Assembly (NCBI GenBank): GCA_947072565.1
Contig: CAMTIM010000046.1
Coordinates: forward strand, 1 to 64,000
Length of the DNA stretch: 64,000 nucleotides
Source: an uncultured Peptostreptococcaceae bacterium
GTDB taxonomy: Bacteria > Bacillota > Clostridia > Peptostreptococcales > Peptostreptococcaceae
Direction: 5' to 3'
Part shown: piece after piece, positions 1 to 8,324 of the stretch
Layout: each line of letters opens with the position of its first letter
Position numbering within the stretch: position 1 is the first letter of the stretch
Position numbers and translations under genes: made by a program
The notes under the pieces: generated by a model
Database searches by the model: none
What the model was told of the DNA's origin: nothing
The model's input: the letters and a program-made list of their open reading frames with translations, nothing else

Positions 1-993
1 CAAGATGTAGTTATGTCAATCCGTATGGTTCCAATTTCTTCAACTTTTACTAAGATGCAAAGAGTTGTAAGAGATATGAGTAAGAAAACTGGAAAGATAG
101 TAGATTTAGTTTTAATTGGTGAACAAACTGAAGTAGATAAAAATATTTTAGAAAACATTTCAGATCCTTTGATGCATATGATAAGAAATAGCATGGATCA
201 TGGTATAGAAATGCCAGATGTTCGTAGGGAAAATTCAAAGCCAGAAAAAGCAACTGTAACATTAGAGGCAAAAAACACTGGTGGGGATGTTGTCATCATA
301 ATTAAAGATGATGGTAAGGGATTAGATAAAGAGGTTATTGTTAAAAAAGCAATTGAAAAAGGAATAACAAGTAAAAGCATTGAAGAAATTAGTGATAAAG
401 AAGCATATAACTTTATATTAGCACCTGGATTTTCTACAAATACTGCCGTAACTGAGTATTCAGGTAGAGGTGTAGGTATGGATGTTGTTCATACAAACAT
501 TCGTAAGTTAAGAGGTTCTATTAGTATAGATAGTGAAAAAGGAAAAGGTACTATGATTGTGCTTAGGATTCCATTAACATTAGCAATTGTAGATGGTATG
601 AAAGTGCAAATAGGAAATGAAATATATATTATTCCATCACTTAACATAAAAGAAGTGTTTAGACAGGGAGTATATGATATTGTTGAAAATCCAAATGGAG
701 AAGAACATAGCATAATTAGAGGTAACTGTTATGAAATCCGTAGATTATCAAACATACTAGGAATAAGTGACGTTAAGTCTGATGATGGAATCATGATTTT
801 AGTTGAATCTGAAATGGGGAATGCTTGTATTATAGTGGATGGAATAATTGGTCAACAGCAAGTTGTAATTAAACCGATACCTACACTTTTAACACAGTTT
901 GAAAAAGTTCAAAATTGTATGTCAGGGTGTTCTATTTTAGAAGATGGGTCTATTAGTTTAATATTTGATGTGAATTCCGTTATAAATAAATGA
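1..993 (+). CDS. cheA: Chemotaxis histidine kinase CheA, C-terminal part (5' end outside window)
   Basis: The reading frame is open from base 1, so the N-terminal phosphotransfer and dimerisation regions lie upstream of the window; about 330 residues are visible. CheA phosphorylates CheY and CheB in the receptor signalling array at the cell pole. The visible part has the end of the dimerisation region, then the ATP-binding domain: N-box with IRNSMDHGIE, G1-type DDGKGLD, and G2-type GRGVGMDVV. The last ~130 residues look like the CheW-like P5 domain that docks to CheW and receptors. It is the first gene of a che cluster (cheB follows after 115 bases). Family assignment is firm; only the N-terminus cannot be assessed. 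Confidence 0.96.
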   Translation, partial: QDVVMSIRMVPISSTFTKMQRVVRDMSKKTGKIVDLVLIGEQTEVDKNILENISDPLMHMIRNSMDHGIEMPDVRRENSKPEKATVTLEAKNTGGDVVIIIKDDGKGLDKEVIVKKAIEKGITSKSIEEISDKEAYNFILAPGFSTNTAVTEYSGRGVGMDVVHTNIRKLRGSISIDSEKGKGTMIVLRIPLTLAIVDGMKVQIGNEIYIIPSLNIKEVFRQGVYDIVENPNGEEHSIIRGNCYEIRRLSNILGISDVKSDDGIMILVESEMGNACIIVDGIIGQQQVVIKPIPTLLTQFEKVQNCMSGCSILEDGSISLIFDVNSVINK

Positions 994-1108
994 TGTTAAC
1001 ATAATAGCATAGACATAATTACTATAGACAAGTTGTGCCAATTGCTGAAAAAATTAGGCTAAAAGCGTGTAGTAAGACAGTAGATATATTCAAAAGGAGA
1101 GAGAGTCT

Positions 1109-2194
1109 ATGGCAGATAATAAAAAGATAAAAGTATTAGTAATTGATGATTCTAGCATGTTTAGGCGTATTATAGCGAAGTACCTTCAAGAGTATACAGA
1201 TTTGGAAGTTGTGGGTACAGCTAAAGATACATATGATGCTAGAGACAAGATAATACAATTTAGGCCTGACGTATTAACATTAGATATTGAGATGCCAGGT
1301 ATGAATGGAATTGAATTTTTAAAAATTCTAATGGATCAATGCCCTATTCCTACAATTGTAATTAGTGGAGCTGATGGTAGATGCTTTGAGGCTATAAGTG
1401 CAGGAGCAGTTGGATTTGTTGAAAAACCAACTGCAAGTACAATGAGCGAATTTTCTATTGATCTAGCATCTAAAATAAGAGAAGCTTCGGTTGCTAAATT
1501 AGATAAAACAAAGTATTCAAAAGGCAATCCTTCACAAATTAATAAAGATGTACAAAAAAAAGATACAGTTATAAATGATGATATAAGAAGAAAAAATTAT
1601 AAAGATATAATTGCGATAGGAGCATCTATGGGTGGCGTAGAAGCCGTTAGTAAATTATTAAGGCAACTACCTCTAGGATTACCTGGAATTGTAATTACAC
1701 AACATATGCCACCAGTTTTCACTAAAAAATATGCCGAACGCTTAAATAAAGAATGCTTGATAAACGTAGTAGAAGGTAAAGATGGAGATGAAGTACTGAG
1801 TGGATATGCATATATAGCTCCTGGAGCTTTACAAATGGGTATTATAAAGAAAAATAATAAATATATATTACAGATTAAAGAAGGAGAAAAAATTAGTGGT
1901 CATTGCCCTTCAGTAGATTATTTATTTGAATCTGTTGCAAAAGAGGCTAAAGAAAATGCTATAGGTATTATTTTAACTGGCATGGGCTCAGATGGAGCTA
2001 AAGGACTGCTTGATATAAAGAAAGCACGAGGATATACTATTGGGCAAAATAGGAATTCTTGTGTTGTATATGGAATGCCAATGGCAGCGATGAATCTGGG
2101 GGCAGTTTTAAAAGAGACTTCACTAGAGATGATTCCAAATGTAATATTAAATCAACTAAAGAAAAGAGAGTTAATCGCAAAATCTAGAGATTAG
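1109..2194 (+). CDS. cheB: Chemotaxis response regulator / protein-glutamate methylesterase CheB
   Basis: Removes methyl groups from receptor glutamates (and may deamidate glutamines), giving adaptation in chemotaxis. The 361 residues have the two expected parts: a receiver domain (about 8-125) with VIDDSSM, the phospho-acceptor Asp in TLDIEMPGMNG and Lys in VEKP, then a linker and the methylesterase domain (about 170-355). The catalytic Ser is in GASMGGVEA, the His in TQHMPP and the Asp in TGMGSDGAKG, so the triad is intact. A GGAGAGAG ribosome site precedes the ATG. It lies between cheA and cheC in the same orientation and is probably co-transcribed with them. Confidence 0.96.
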   Translation: MADNKKIKVLVIDDSSMFRRIIAKYLQEYTDLEVVGTAKDTYDARDKIIQFRPDVLTLDIEMPGMNGIEFLKILMDQCPIPTIVISGADGRCFEAISAGAVGFVEKPTASTMSEFSIDLASKIREASVAKLDKTKYSKGNPSQINKDVQKKDTVINDDIRRKNYKDIIAIGASMGGVEAVSKLLRQLPLGLPGIVITQHMPPVFTKKYAERLNKECLINVVEGKDGDEVLSGYAYIAPGALQMGIIKKNNKYILQIKEGEKISGHCPSVDYLFESVAKEAKENAIGIILTGMGSDGAKGLLDIKKARGYTIGQNRNSCVVYGMPMAAMNLGAVLKETSLEMIPNVILNQLKKRELIAKSRD

Positions 2195-2211
2195 ATAGAA
2201 AGTAGGAAAAT

Positions 2212-2838
2212 ATGAAATTCGAGTGTGATAGATTAAATGTACTTCGTGAAATTAGTAATATAGGTTCAGGTAATGCATCAAATTCATTAGCTACAATGCT
2301 AAATGAGATAGTAGATATAGGACTTCCTAAAAGTGATATGATTAAATTTATAGACATAACTAATAGTTATAATTCGCCAGAAGAACTAGTTGTAGGAACT
2401 GTTTTACAACTTTCAGGCGATATGGAAGGCTTTATTATAGTTATTATGAAAGTTGACTCAGCACTTAACTTATTAGAGAAACTTTGTAAAAAAGAAATAA
2501 TATGTGATAGAAATGACTATAACTCAGTTTGTGAAGAATTGAGCTCAATGGGAGAAATTTGTAATATACTTTGTGGAACATATTTAACGGCAATATCTGA
2601 TATGACAAACTTAAATATATATCCATCTGTTCCTTATTTTAGAGTAGATATGGTTATGGAAATTATGAACTTACCTATTTCATTATATGATCTAGTAGAT
2701 GATTCAATTTTATGTATTGAAACAGATTTTTTCACTACAGATTTAAAAATTGAAGGGAAATATTATTTTATTCCTAAAGTAGAATCATGTGAAAAACTGT
2801 TAGAATCATTGGGTATTGTCGATCCACAAAAAAGATAA
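2212..2838 (+). CDS. cheC: CheY-P phosphatase CheC
   Basis: CheC-family proteins dephosphorylate CheY-P and, with CheD, take part in adaptation. The family motif is [D/S]-x3-E-x2-N-x22-P, usually twice. Here the first copy (near residues 9-38) has Asn where Asp or Ser is usual but keeps E-x2-N-x22-P (REISNIGSGN). The second (near 107-137) is complete with Ser, Glu (GEICN), Asn and the Pro 22 residues later. The 208-residue length fits CheC. It starts 17 bases after cheB with a weak AGGAAA ribosome site. No cheD is present in the window; it could lie elsewhere in the genome. The altered first site suggests one active centre may be weaker. Confidence 0.9.
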   Translation: MKFECDRLNVLREISNIGSGNASNSLATMLNEIVDIGLPKSDMIKFIDITNSYNSPEELVVGTVLQLSGDMEGFIIVIMKVDSALNLLEKLCKKEIICDRNDYNSVCEELSSMGEICNILCGTYLTAISDMTNLNIYPSVPYFRVDMVMEIMNLPISLYDLVDDSILCIETDFFTTDLKIEGKYYFIPKVESCEKLLESLGIVDPQKR

Positions 2839-2873
2839 TGAAAAATGTTATTTAAAAGGAGAGTGTATTATTT

Positions 2874-3365
2874 ATGAATATAGATGATGAGATAATAGAA
2901 AATAAAATAGATGATTTATATATGGTGTTTGTTATAAATAATCAAAAATATGCATTATCATCAAAGTATATTATAGAGATTATTGAAATGCTACCTATAA
3001 CTAAAGTTCCATTCCTTCCTAATTATATAAATGGAATTATAAACTTAAGAAGTATAATTATTCCTGTAATGGATGCTAGGATGAGATTTGATATGGAGCC
3101 TATGGATTACAATGAGAGAACATGTATTATTATAATAGAAAATAAAATGGATAAAATTGGGTTGATAGTTGATGCTGTAAATGAGGTAATCCATATATCA
3201 CCTAGTCAAAGCATGAATATAAATTCTAAAAAAGATGAATTTAATAAAAATTTCATAAATGGTATAAGTGAGATAAATAATGAAATTCAATTAATATTAG
3301 ATTGTGACTCACTAATGGAAATTTTAGATGATAAAATTCATTTAAACAAAGAGTCTACTTTATAA
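2874..3365 (+). CDS. cheW: Chemotaxis coupling protein CheW
   Basis: CheW links receptors to CheA in the signalling array. The 163 residues form one CheW domain: the opening strand YMVFVINNQKYALSSKYI, the conserved core PNYINGIINLRSIIIPVMD, and the later GLIVDAVNEVIHI segment. No second domain is attached, so this is CheW and not CheV. An AAAGGAGAG ribosome site lies a normal distance upstream of the ATG. It sits between cheC and cheY in an apparent operon, with a 35-base gap after cheC. Slightly long at the C-terminus (about 15 extra polar residues), which is unremarkable. Confidence 0.94.
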   Translation: MNIDDEIIENKIDDLYMVFVINNQKYALSSKYIIEIIEMLPITKVPFLPNYINGIINLRSIIIPVMDARMRFDMEPMDYNERTCIIIIENKMDKIGLIVDAVNEVIHISPSQSMNINSKKDEFNKNFINGISEINNEIQLILDCDSLMEILDDKIHLNKESTL

Positions 3366-3421
3366 TTTAAAAAAATTATTGTATAACCAAGATTGTATAT
3401 GATTAAAATGGAGGAGAAGTT

Positions 3422-3775
3422 ATGAAAAGAGTATTAATAGTTGATGATGCTGCATTTATGCGTATGTCTATTAAAAATATGCTTTCAAACTATGAATTTG
3501 AAATAGTTGGCGAGGCAGAAAATGGTTTAATGGCAATTGAAAAATATAAAGAGCTACAACCAGATATAGTAACATTAGATATTACTATGCCGGAGATGGA
3601 TGGCTTACAAGCATTAAGAGTTATTAAAAAGCTTGACCCATCGGCATCAGTTGTTATGGTATCAGCATTAGGGCAAGAAGCAAGAATGAAAGAAGCAATT
3701 ATTTATGGAGCAAAAGGATTTATTGTAAAACCATTTAAAGAAGAAATTATTGTATCTGCATTATCTAAGTTATAA
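3422..3775 (+). CDS. cheY: Chemotaxis response regulator CheY
   Basis: A stand-alone receiver domain of 117 residues that, when phosphorylated by CheA, would bind the flagellar switch. Diagnostic residues are all present: acidic pair in LIVDDAAFMR, phospho-acceptor Asp in TLDITMPEMDG, Ser in VSALGQ and Lys in VKPFKEE. There is no output domain. A GGAGGAG ribosome site is just upstream. It is the last gene of the che cluster and is followed by a weak hairpin. The flanking che genes support CheY over a generic receiver such as Spo0F. Confidence 0.93.
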   Translation: MKRVLIVDDAAFMRMSIKNMLSNYEFEIVGEAENGLMAIEKYKELQPDIVTLDITMPEMDGLQALRVIKKLDPSASVVMVSALGQEARMKEAIIYGAKGFIVKPFKEEIIVSALSKL

Positions 3776-3839
3776 TTTATTGTGTTAGTCAATAATTAAA
3801 TTAAAAGAATAATAGGAATAACTAATATTATAACAAATG

Positions 3840-3881
3840 AGACTTATGTATGCTTTTATAAGAATATGTAAGTCTTGTTTG
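3840..3881 (+). terminator. Probable terminator of the che operon
   Basis: The sequence AGACTTATGTAT can pair with ATATGTAAGTCT about 12 bases later, giving a 12-base-pair stem with two G-U pairs, followed by TTGTTTG. The T-run is short, so it is a moderate candidate. The rest of the 346-base gap between 3776 and 4121 is AT-rich, and nothing else was recognised in it. Confidence 0.5.
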
Positions 3882-4121
3882 ATTGTTTTAAAATATCTAT
3901 TAAATAAAGTGCTTAAATAAATAAATTTGAGTAGGTATTCATTAATAAGTGAAATATTGGTAAAATAGAATTATAGACGATAATAAGGAATAATTTGTTT
4001 TTAAATATAGGTCAAAAATATGCTAATCTACATATAGAAGCAAAAATACATAACAGACTAAGTAATAATTAAATTAGTAGGTAAAATAAATACCTATATA
4101 GCAAGTGAGGGATAATGGTGT

Positions 4122-5240
4122 ATGGCGAAAGTATTAAGGAGTAAATACAACAGTACAGGAGAACGGTGTGTGGATGCTTGCCTAAACTATGGCGAGCTAA
4201 GATATGTAGATGAAAATGGGTGCCCAATGAATATAGAAGTACCTTTTGATAAATATGAGGAGGCAATAAGTGATTTTGAAGATAGAGTAAGGGAGGGTCT
4301 AACTCAAAGTTATATAAATCCAAAAGAAATATTGAAAAGAGGCAGCTTAACTTATATTCAATCTAAAAAGTTGGCTAATGAAGGAAAAATAAGAGGGTTA
4401 GATTTATTTGAAATTGATGGTAGTGTTGAGTGTGACCATTTATTAGGGGTTTCAGGTAGTGTAGAATATGCACTATCATTATGGAATGGTGAATCAAGAA
4501 ATGAAGCATTATTAAAATCAGTAGTAAGAGCAATAACTGTATATGGAGAATCATTTATAAAAGGTTTAGATTTAGATAATACAGTGGATTTAACTTCATA
4601 TAATAGATTTGCTAAAAATTTATATAGTATAGATACAATGGTAGATATAAATTTGTATAAAGTTAGAAATTATCAGATAGATAATGAAATAAGCGTTGAG
4701 GGATTATATGTTAAAAAGAAAAGTATTAAAAATGTTGATTTACCACTAGGCATATTAGGGGCTTTTTTAGGGTTTATAGTAATGCAAGTTTGTACTAACT
4801 CTGGTGAAATTATAAATAATGATATAACCTCAATTTTGTTAAACGGTATAGCTATGATAGTATTTGGTTTAATAGTTATGAAAGGAAGTAGATATATAAT
4901 TGATAAATATGTTAAAAATAATACTCATTTAATTATGGAAATGTTTAATGAAGAATTAGAAAAATCAAGCTACGATAACTTATTGACAGAAAAGGAAGCC
5001 TGTATAATATTAAAAAATATAACCAAGGGCGAAGTTACAAAGCTACTTCTTGATATGAAAGGCAGCGTAAATAAGAAAGTATCGAGTGTCAATATTGTAA
5101 CAAAAGAAACTAAATTTATATTAGATGCTAGAAGGTCAGTTGTATTGCCAAGTGAATATGAAATAAAGGAAGCTTTATCTAAATTAGTAGGTAGATATAA
5201 GGATAAGTTGTTGAATGATTATAATGTTAATAATATATAA
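4122..5240 (+). CDS. Uncharacterised protein with two C-terminal-half membrane segments
   Basis: I do not recognise this family. The 372-residue product starts at an ATG 10 bases after GAGGG. Residues 1-200 look soluble and mixed in character. About 204-225 (LPLGILGAFLGFIVMQV) and 236-255 (ILLNGIAMIVFGLIVM) are membrane segments, followed by a charged region of about 115 residues. No signal peptide is seen, so a plausible topology has both ends in the cytoplasm. There are no known catalytic motifs. It stands alone between the che terminator and its own terminator at about 5261, so the neighbours give no functional clue. A role in motility or signalling next to che is possible but not shown. 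Confidence 0.75.
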   Translation: MAKVLRSKYNSTGERCVDACLNYGELRYVDENGCPMNIEVPFDKYEEAISDFEDRVREGLTQSYINPKEILKRGSLTYIQSKKLANEGKIRGLDLFEIDGSVECDHLLGVSGSVEYALSLWNGESRNEALLKSVVRAITVYGESFIKGLDLDNTVDLTSYNRFAKNLYSIDTMVDINLYKVRNYQIDNEISVEGLYVKKKSIKNVDLPLGILGAFLGFIVMQVCTNSGEIINNDITSILLNGIAMIVFGLIVMKGSRYIIDKYVKNNTHLIMEMFNEELEKSSYDNLLTEKEACIILKNITKGEVTKLLLDMKGSVNKKVSSVNIVTKETKFILDARRSVVLPSEYEIKEALSKLVGRYKDKLLNDYNVNNI

Positions 5241-5260
5241 ATATAAAAAAATATTATTGA

Positions 5261-5293
5261 AAAGGAACTTTAAATTAAAGTTTCTTTTTTTAT
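5261..5293 (+). terminator. Intrinsic terminator
   Basis: AAAGGAACTTTAA pairs with TTAAAGTTTCTTT with almost no loop (one G-U pair), followed by a run of T. It ends the single-gene unit 4122-5240. The 5294-5583 stretch is AT-rich and shows no gene or structured element I can support. Confidence 0.8.
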
Positions 5294-5583
5294 AGAAAAT
5301 AAAGTTTTTATATTTAAATATAAAGCTATACAAAAAATATTCTTTAACTTCTATTTTACAAAATTATATATAAAATTTTTTTCAAAAAAATAACTTGATA
5401 AATTTTTAATTAGAGATTTATTTTATGAAAGTTTATAAGTTTTTAAATTCAAAAATTAAATTTACTCAGTGTTATTAAGGTGAAAAATAAGTAAAATTTA
5501 AATAAATTTTCAACTTCATTCAATTTACTGAAAATTACAAAAAAAGCCTTTGAATTACAAAAAAATATAGCAAACAACAAGTA

Positions 5584-5611
5584 TTGACAACGGTTCCAAA
5601 AAATATATAAT
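5584..5611 (+). promoter_or_regulatory. Sigma-A promoter with overlapping cre-like operator
   Basis: TTGACA at 5584-5589 and TATAAT at 5606-5611 match the housekeeping consensus exactly, with a 16-base spacer. Bases 5584-5599 (TTGACAACGGTTCCAA) match the Bacillus cre consensus WTGNAANCGNWWNCAW at all but one defined position. CcpA binding here would block RNA polymerase, suggesting glucose repression of the permease that follows. The promoter is seen directly; CcpA control is inference. Confidence 0.75.
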
Positions 5612-5656
5612 AGACAAAGTAATCGTTTTTATTAAAAATAATTGGAGGTAAATTTA

Positions 5657-7108
5657 ATGCCAGATCAAAACAGAAATTTAAAATGGCAAAACATTGCATT
5701 AATGGGATTTGTCATGGTATGGGGATTTGGGAACGTAGTTAATAACTTTGCCAACCAAGGACTTACTGTAGTATTTTCATGGATATTCATGATAGCGCTA
5801 TATTTTGTTCCATATACTTTAATGGTAGGGGAATTAGGTTCTGCATTTAAAGACTCACAAGGTGGAGTATCAGCATGGATAAGATCAACAACAACACCAA
5901 TGCTTGCTTTTATGGCAGGATGGACATATTGGGTTGTGCATGTACCTTATTTAGCTCAAAAGCCACAAACGTTATTAATAGCATTGTCTTGGGCAATAAG
6001 TCCATCAGGAGAATTAGCGACAGTATTAAAGGAACTAAACCCTATGATACTTCAAGGTATGGTATTATTAATATTTTTAGTATTCTTATACATATCAACA
6101 AAAGGAGTTAAAGTATTAAAAGTTATAGGAAATGTAGCTGGGACATCAATGTTTGTTATGTCTTTATTATTTATAGCTTTAGGATTAGCAGCACCTGCTA
6201 TAACAGGGCATGTAGCAACACCTGATATAACTCTAAAATCATTTATACCTAAGTTTGATTTTGCATACTTAACAACTTTATCAATGCTAGTATTTGCAGT
6301 TGGTGGATGTGAAAAAATTGCACCTTATGTAAATAATACTAAAAATCCATCTAAAAACTTCCCTAAAGGAATGCTAGTATTAGCAGGTATGGTAGCAGTG
6401 TGTGCTCTTTTAGGATCTATAGCAATGGGTATGATATTTAATGCTAATAATATACCAAAAGACTTAATGATGAATGGCCAATATTATGCATTCCAATTAC
6501 TTGGAGATCATTATGGTGTAGGAAGTTTATTTGTTATAATTTATGCTTTAGCTAACACAGCGGCACAATTATCAGCACTAGTATTCTCAATAGATGCTCC
6601 ACTTAGAGTATTATTAGGAGAAGCAGATGATAACTTTATACCAAAAGGATTATCTAAGACTAACAAAAATGGTGTTTTAGTTAATGGATATATAATGACA
6701 GCAATACTAGTTTCAATTTTAATAATAGTTCCTGCGTTAGGAATTGGTAATACAAATGAATTATTTAACTGGTTATTGAAATTAAATTCAGTTGTAATGC
6801 CAATGAGATACTTATGGGTATTCTTAGCTTATATGGGGCTTAAAAAAGCTATAGGTAAATTTGATACTGAATATAAATTCATAAAAAATCCTAAAATTGG
6901 ATTCTTAGTAGGACTTTGGTGTTTTGGATTTACAGCATTTGCATGTATAATGGGTATGTTCCCAACAGATGTTCCTGCATTTAGTTCAGAATGGATATTT
7001 AGAGTTGGATTAAACGTTATGACTCCTATTGTATTAATGGGAATCGGTTTAATATTACCGTTTATAGCGAAAAGAACTAATAACGCTAATAAAGTTAATG
7101 AAAAGTAA
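5657..7108 (+). CDS. APC-family amino-acid permease (glutamate:GABA antiporter-like, YjeM-type)
   Basis: A 483-residue integral membrane protein with about 12 hydrophobic segments, of the amino acid/polyamine/organocation superfamily. The N-terminus (VMVWGFGNVVNNFANQG) carries the glycine-rich first helix used for substrate binding. Segments such as FAVGGCEKIAPYVNNTKNPS resemble the YjeM and GadC-like subgroup, so an amino acid is the probable substrate, but which one cannot be read. I start at the ATG at 5657, not the in-frame TTG at 5642, because the TTG lies within the ribosome site TTGGAGG. It is a single-gene unit with an excellent promoter overlapping a cre-like site and a strong terminator after it. 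Confidence 0.9.
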   Translation: MPDQNRNLKWQNIALMGFVMVWGFGNVVNNFANQGLTVVFSWIFMIALYFVPYTLMVGELGSAFKDSQGGVSAWIRSTTTPMLAFMAGWTYWVVHVPYLAQKPQTLLIALSWAISPSGELATVLKELNPMILQGMVLLIFLVFLYISTKGVKVLKVIGNVAGTSMFVMSLLFIALGLAAPAITGHVATPDITLKSFIPKFDFAYLTTLSMLVFAVGGCEKIAPYVNNTKNPSKNFPKGMLVLAGMVAVCALLGSIAMGMIFNANNIPKDLMMNGQYYAFQLLGDHYGVGSLFVIIYALANTAAQLSALVFSIDAPLRVLLGEADDNFIPKGLSKTNKNGVLVNGYIMTAILVSILIIVPALGIGNTNELFNWLLKLNSVVMPMRYLWVFLAYMGLKKAIGKFDTEYKFIKNPKIGFLVGLWCFGFTAFACIMGMFPTDVPAFSSEWIFRVGLNVMTPIVLMGIGLILPFIAKRTNNANKVNEK

Positions 7109-7146
7109 TCTATGTTCAAATAGATTAATGAATATATAAGTAAAAG

Positions 7147-7176
7147 GCGAGTGAAATACATTCACTCGCTTTTTTA
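7147..7176 (+). terminator. Intrinsic terminator after the permease gene
   Basis: GCGAGTGAA (7147-7155) and TTCACTCGC (7161-7169) form a perfect 9-base-pair stem with loop ATACA, followed by seven T residues. It is GC-rich compared with its surroundings and is a textbook terminator. Confidence 0.95.
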
Positions 7177-7250
7177 TGTACGCTTAGAAATTTTATTAGT
7201 TAAGATATAACTAAATGCAATATATAGTATTAAATATGTATTCGTAAGAA

Positions 7251-7332
7251 AATCTTAAGAATTAAGTTAAGAAATTCTTAAGATTTTTATATTACTATGT
7301 AAGTATAGTTAAATCTTAAGAAAATTTACATA
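7251..7332 (+). promoter_or_regulatory. Repeated TCTTAAG boxes upstream of a response regulator gene
   Basis: AATCTTAAGAA at 7251, TTCTTAAGATTT near 7265-7277 and AAATCTTAAGAAAA near 7311-7324 share the core TCTTAAG (itself nearly palindromic). The first two can also fold into a hairpin. They lie about 40-110 bases upstream of a TATAAT-like -10 near 7368 that lacks a good -35, the arrangement expected for an OmpR-type activator binding its own promoter. The repeats are visible; the binding protein is inferred. Confidence 0.5.
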
Positions 7333-7410
7333 ATTAACATAATAGGAAAAAGGATGTGACTTTATTGTATAATGATAATGTGAACTATAAAATAGAAAGG
7401 TATTTGATAA

Positions 7411-8103
7411 ATGTACAATATATTAGTGGTGGATGATGATAAGGATATAGTTGAATCTATAAACATATATTTAAAAAATGAAGGATATAAAATATACAAA
7501 GCTTATGATGGAATACAAGCTTTAGAGGTTATACAAAACAAAGAAATACATCTTATACTTATGGATATAATGATGCCGAATTTAGATGGAATAAAAACAA
7601 CCATAAAAATTAGAGAAGATAAAAATATACCAATAATATTAGTTTCAGCTAAAAGTGAAGATACTGATAAAATAATTGGTCTTAATATTGGGGCAGATGA
7701 TTACATCACTAAACCTTTTAATTTACTAGAACTTATAGCTAGGGTTAAATCAAATTTAAGAAGATATGTTAGTTTAGGGAATTATAATAATGTAAGTAGC
7801 GAAATTTTAAAAAGTGGACAACTTACAATGAATTTATCTACTACAGAGGTACATGTAGATGGAGATTTGGTTAGATTAACTCCTATTGAATCTAAAATAC
7901 TAAAGCTTCTTTTATGCAATAAAGGAGTAGTTTTTTCAATAGATGACATATATGAAAAAGTATGGAAAGAAGATAGCTACAATGCTGAAAATACAGTAGC
8001 TGTACATATTAGAAGAATAAGAGAAAAAATTGAGATAAATCCGAAAGAACCAAAATATTTAAAGGTGGTGTGGGGCGTTGGCTACAAAGTTGAAAAATTA
8101 TAG
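7411..8103 (+). CDS. OmpR/PhoB-family response regulator
   Basis: A 230-residue two-component transcription factor. The receiver domain (about 2-115) has acidic VVDDDKD, the phospho-acceptor Asp in LMDIMMPNLDG, and Lys in TKPFNLLELIARV. The winged-helix DNA-binding domain (about 135-228) ends with the usual VWGVGYKV. It is followed by a small membrane ORF and a large histidine kinase, its probable partner. Repeats upstream suggest autoregulation. The ribosome site GAAAGG is 11 bases from the ATG. The signal sensed is unknown; multi-spanning partner kinases of this sort often respond to envelope stress or antimicrobial peptides, but this is only context. Confidence 0.93.
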   Translation: MYNILVVDDDKDIVESINIYLKNEGYKIYKAYDGIQALEVIQNKEIHLILMDIMMPNLDGIKTTIKIREDKNIPIILVSAKSEDTDKIIGLNIGADDYITKPFNLLELIARVKSNLRRYVSLGNYNNVSSEILKSGQLTMNLSTTEVHVDGDLVRLTPIESKILKLLLCNKGVVFSIDDIYEKVWKEDSYNAENTVAVHIRRIREKIEINPKEPKYLKVVWGVGYKVEKL

Positions 8104-8296
8104 TGGAAAGCTTATAAAGGAAAGAAGTCTGATTTTTAATATGGTGTTAATTTTAGCTATATTTATGATATCTCAAGTTGTTGGAGTTTTATTATGTTTT
8201 AAGTTCTTTGCTCATAATTTATTGTTGACATTAGCAAGCATATTCCTAATAAATTTTGTCATGTATAAAATAATGAGAAAATTACTTATATTATAA
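8078..8296 (+). CDS. Small two-helix membrane protein between regulator and kinase
   Basis: A 72-codon frame starts at TTG 8078, inside the end of the response regulator gene (26-base overlap), behind the purine-rich GGTGGTGTGGGG. A short basic N-terminus (KLKNYSGKLIKERS) is followed by two hydrophobic segments (about 19-42 and 46-63). I do not recognise a family. The tight overlap and position within a regulator-kinase operon suggest a partner of the kinase, or a detached membrane part of it. An internal ATG at 8141 is an alternative start giving 51 residues. It could be non-coding, but the hydrophobic pattern and lack of other features argue for a real small protein. Confidence 0.5.
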   Translation: MATKLKNYSGKLIKERSLIFNMVLILAIFMISQVVGVLLCFKFFAHNLLLTLASIFLINFVMYKIMRKLLIL

Positions 8297-8324
8297 GTGA
8301 TTTATAAAGAGATGAGGGAGTTTT

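Noticed and set aside
5642-5656. TTG start for the amino-acid permease
   Set aside because: The TTG overlaps the TTGGAGG ribosome site; ATG 5657 is correctly spaced from it. The same reasoning applies to upstream in-frame starts at 10516, 12035, 17409, 31167 and 36296.
5875-6111. 78-residue open frame within the permease gene on the same strand
   Set aside because: It lies fully inside the permease coding sequence in another frame with no ribosome site.
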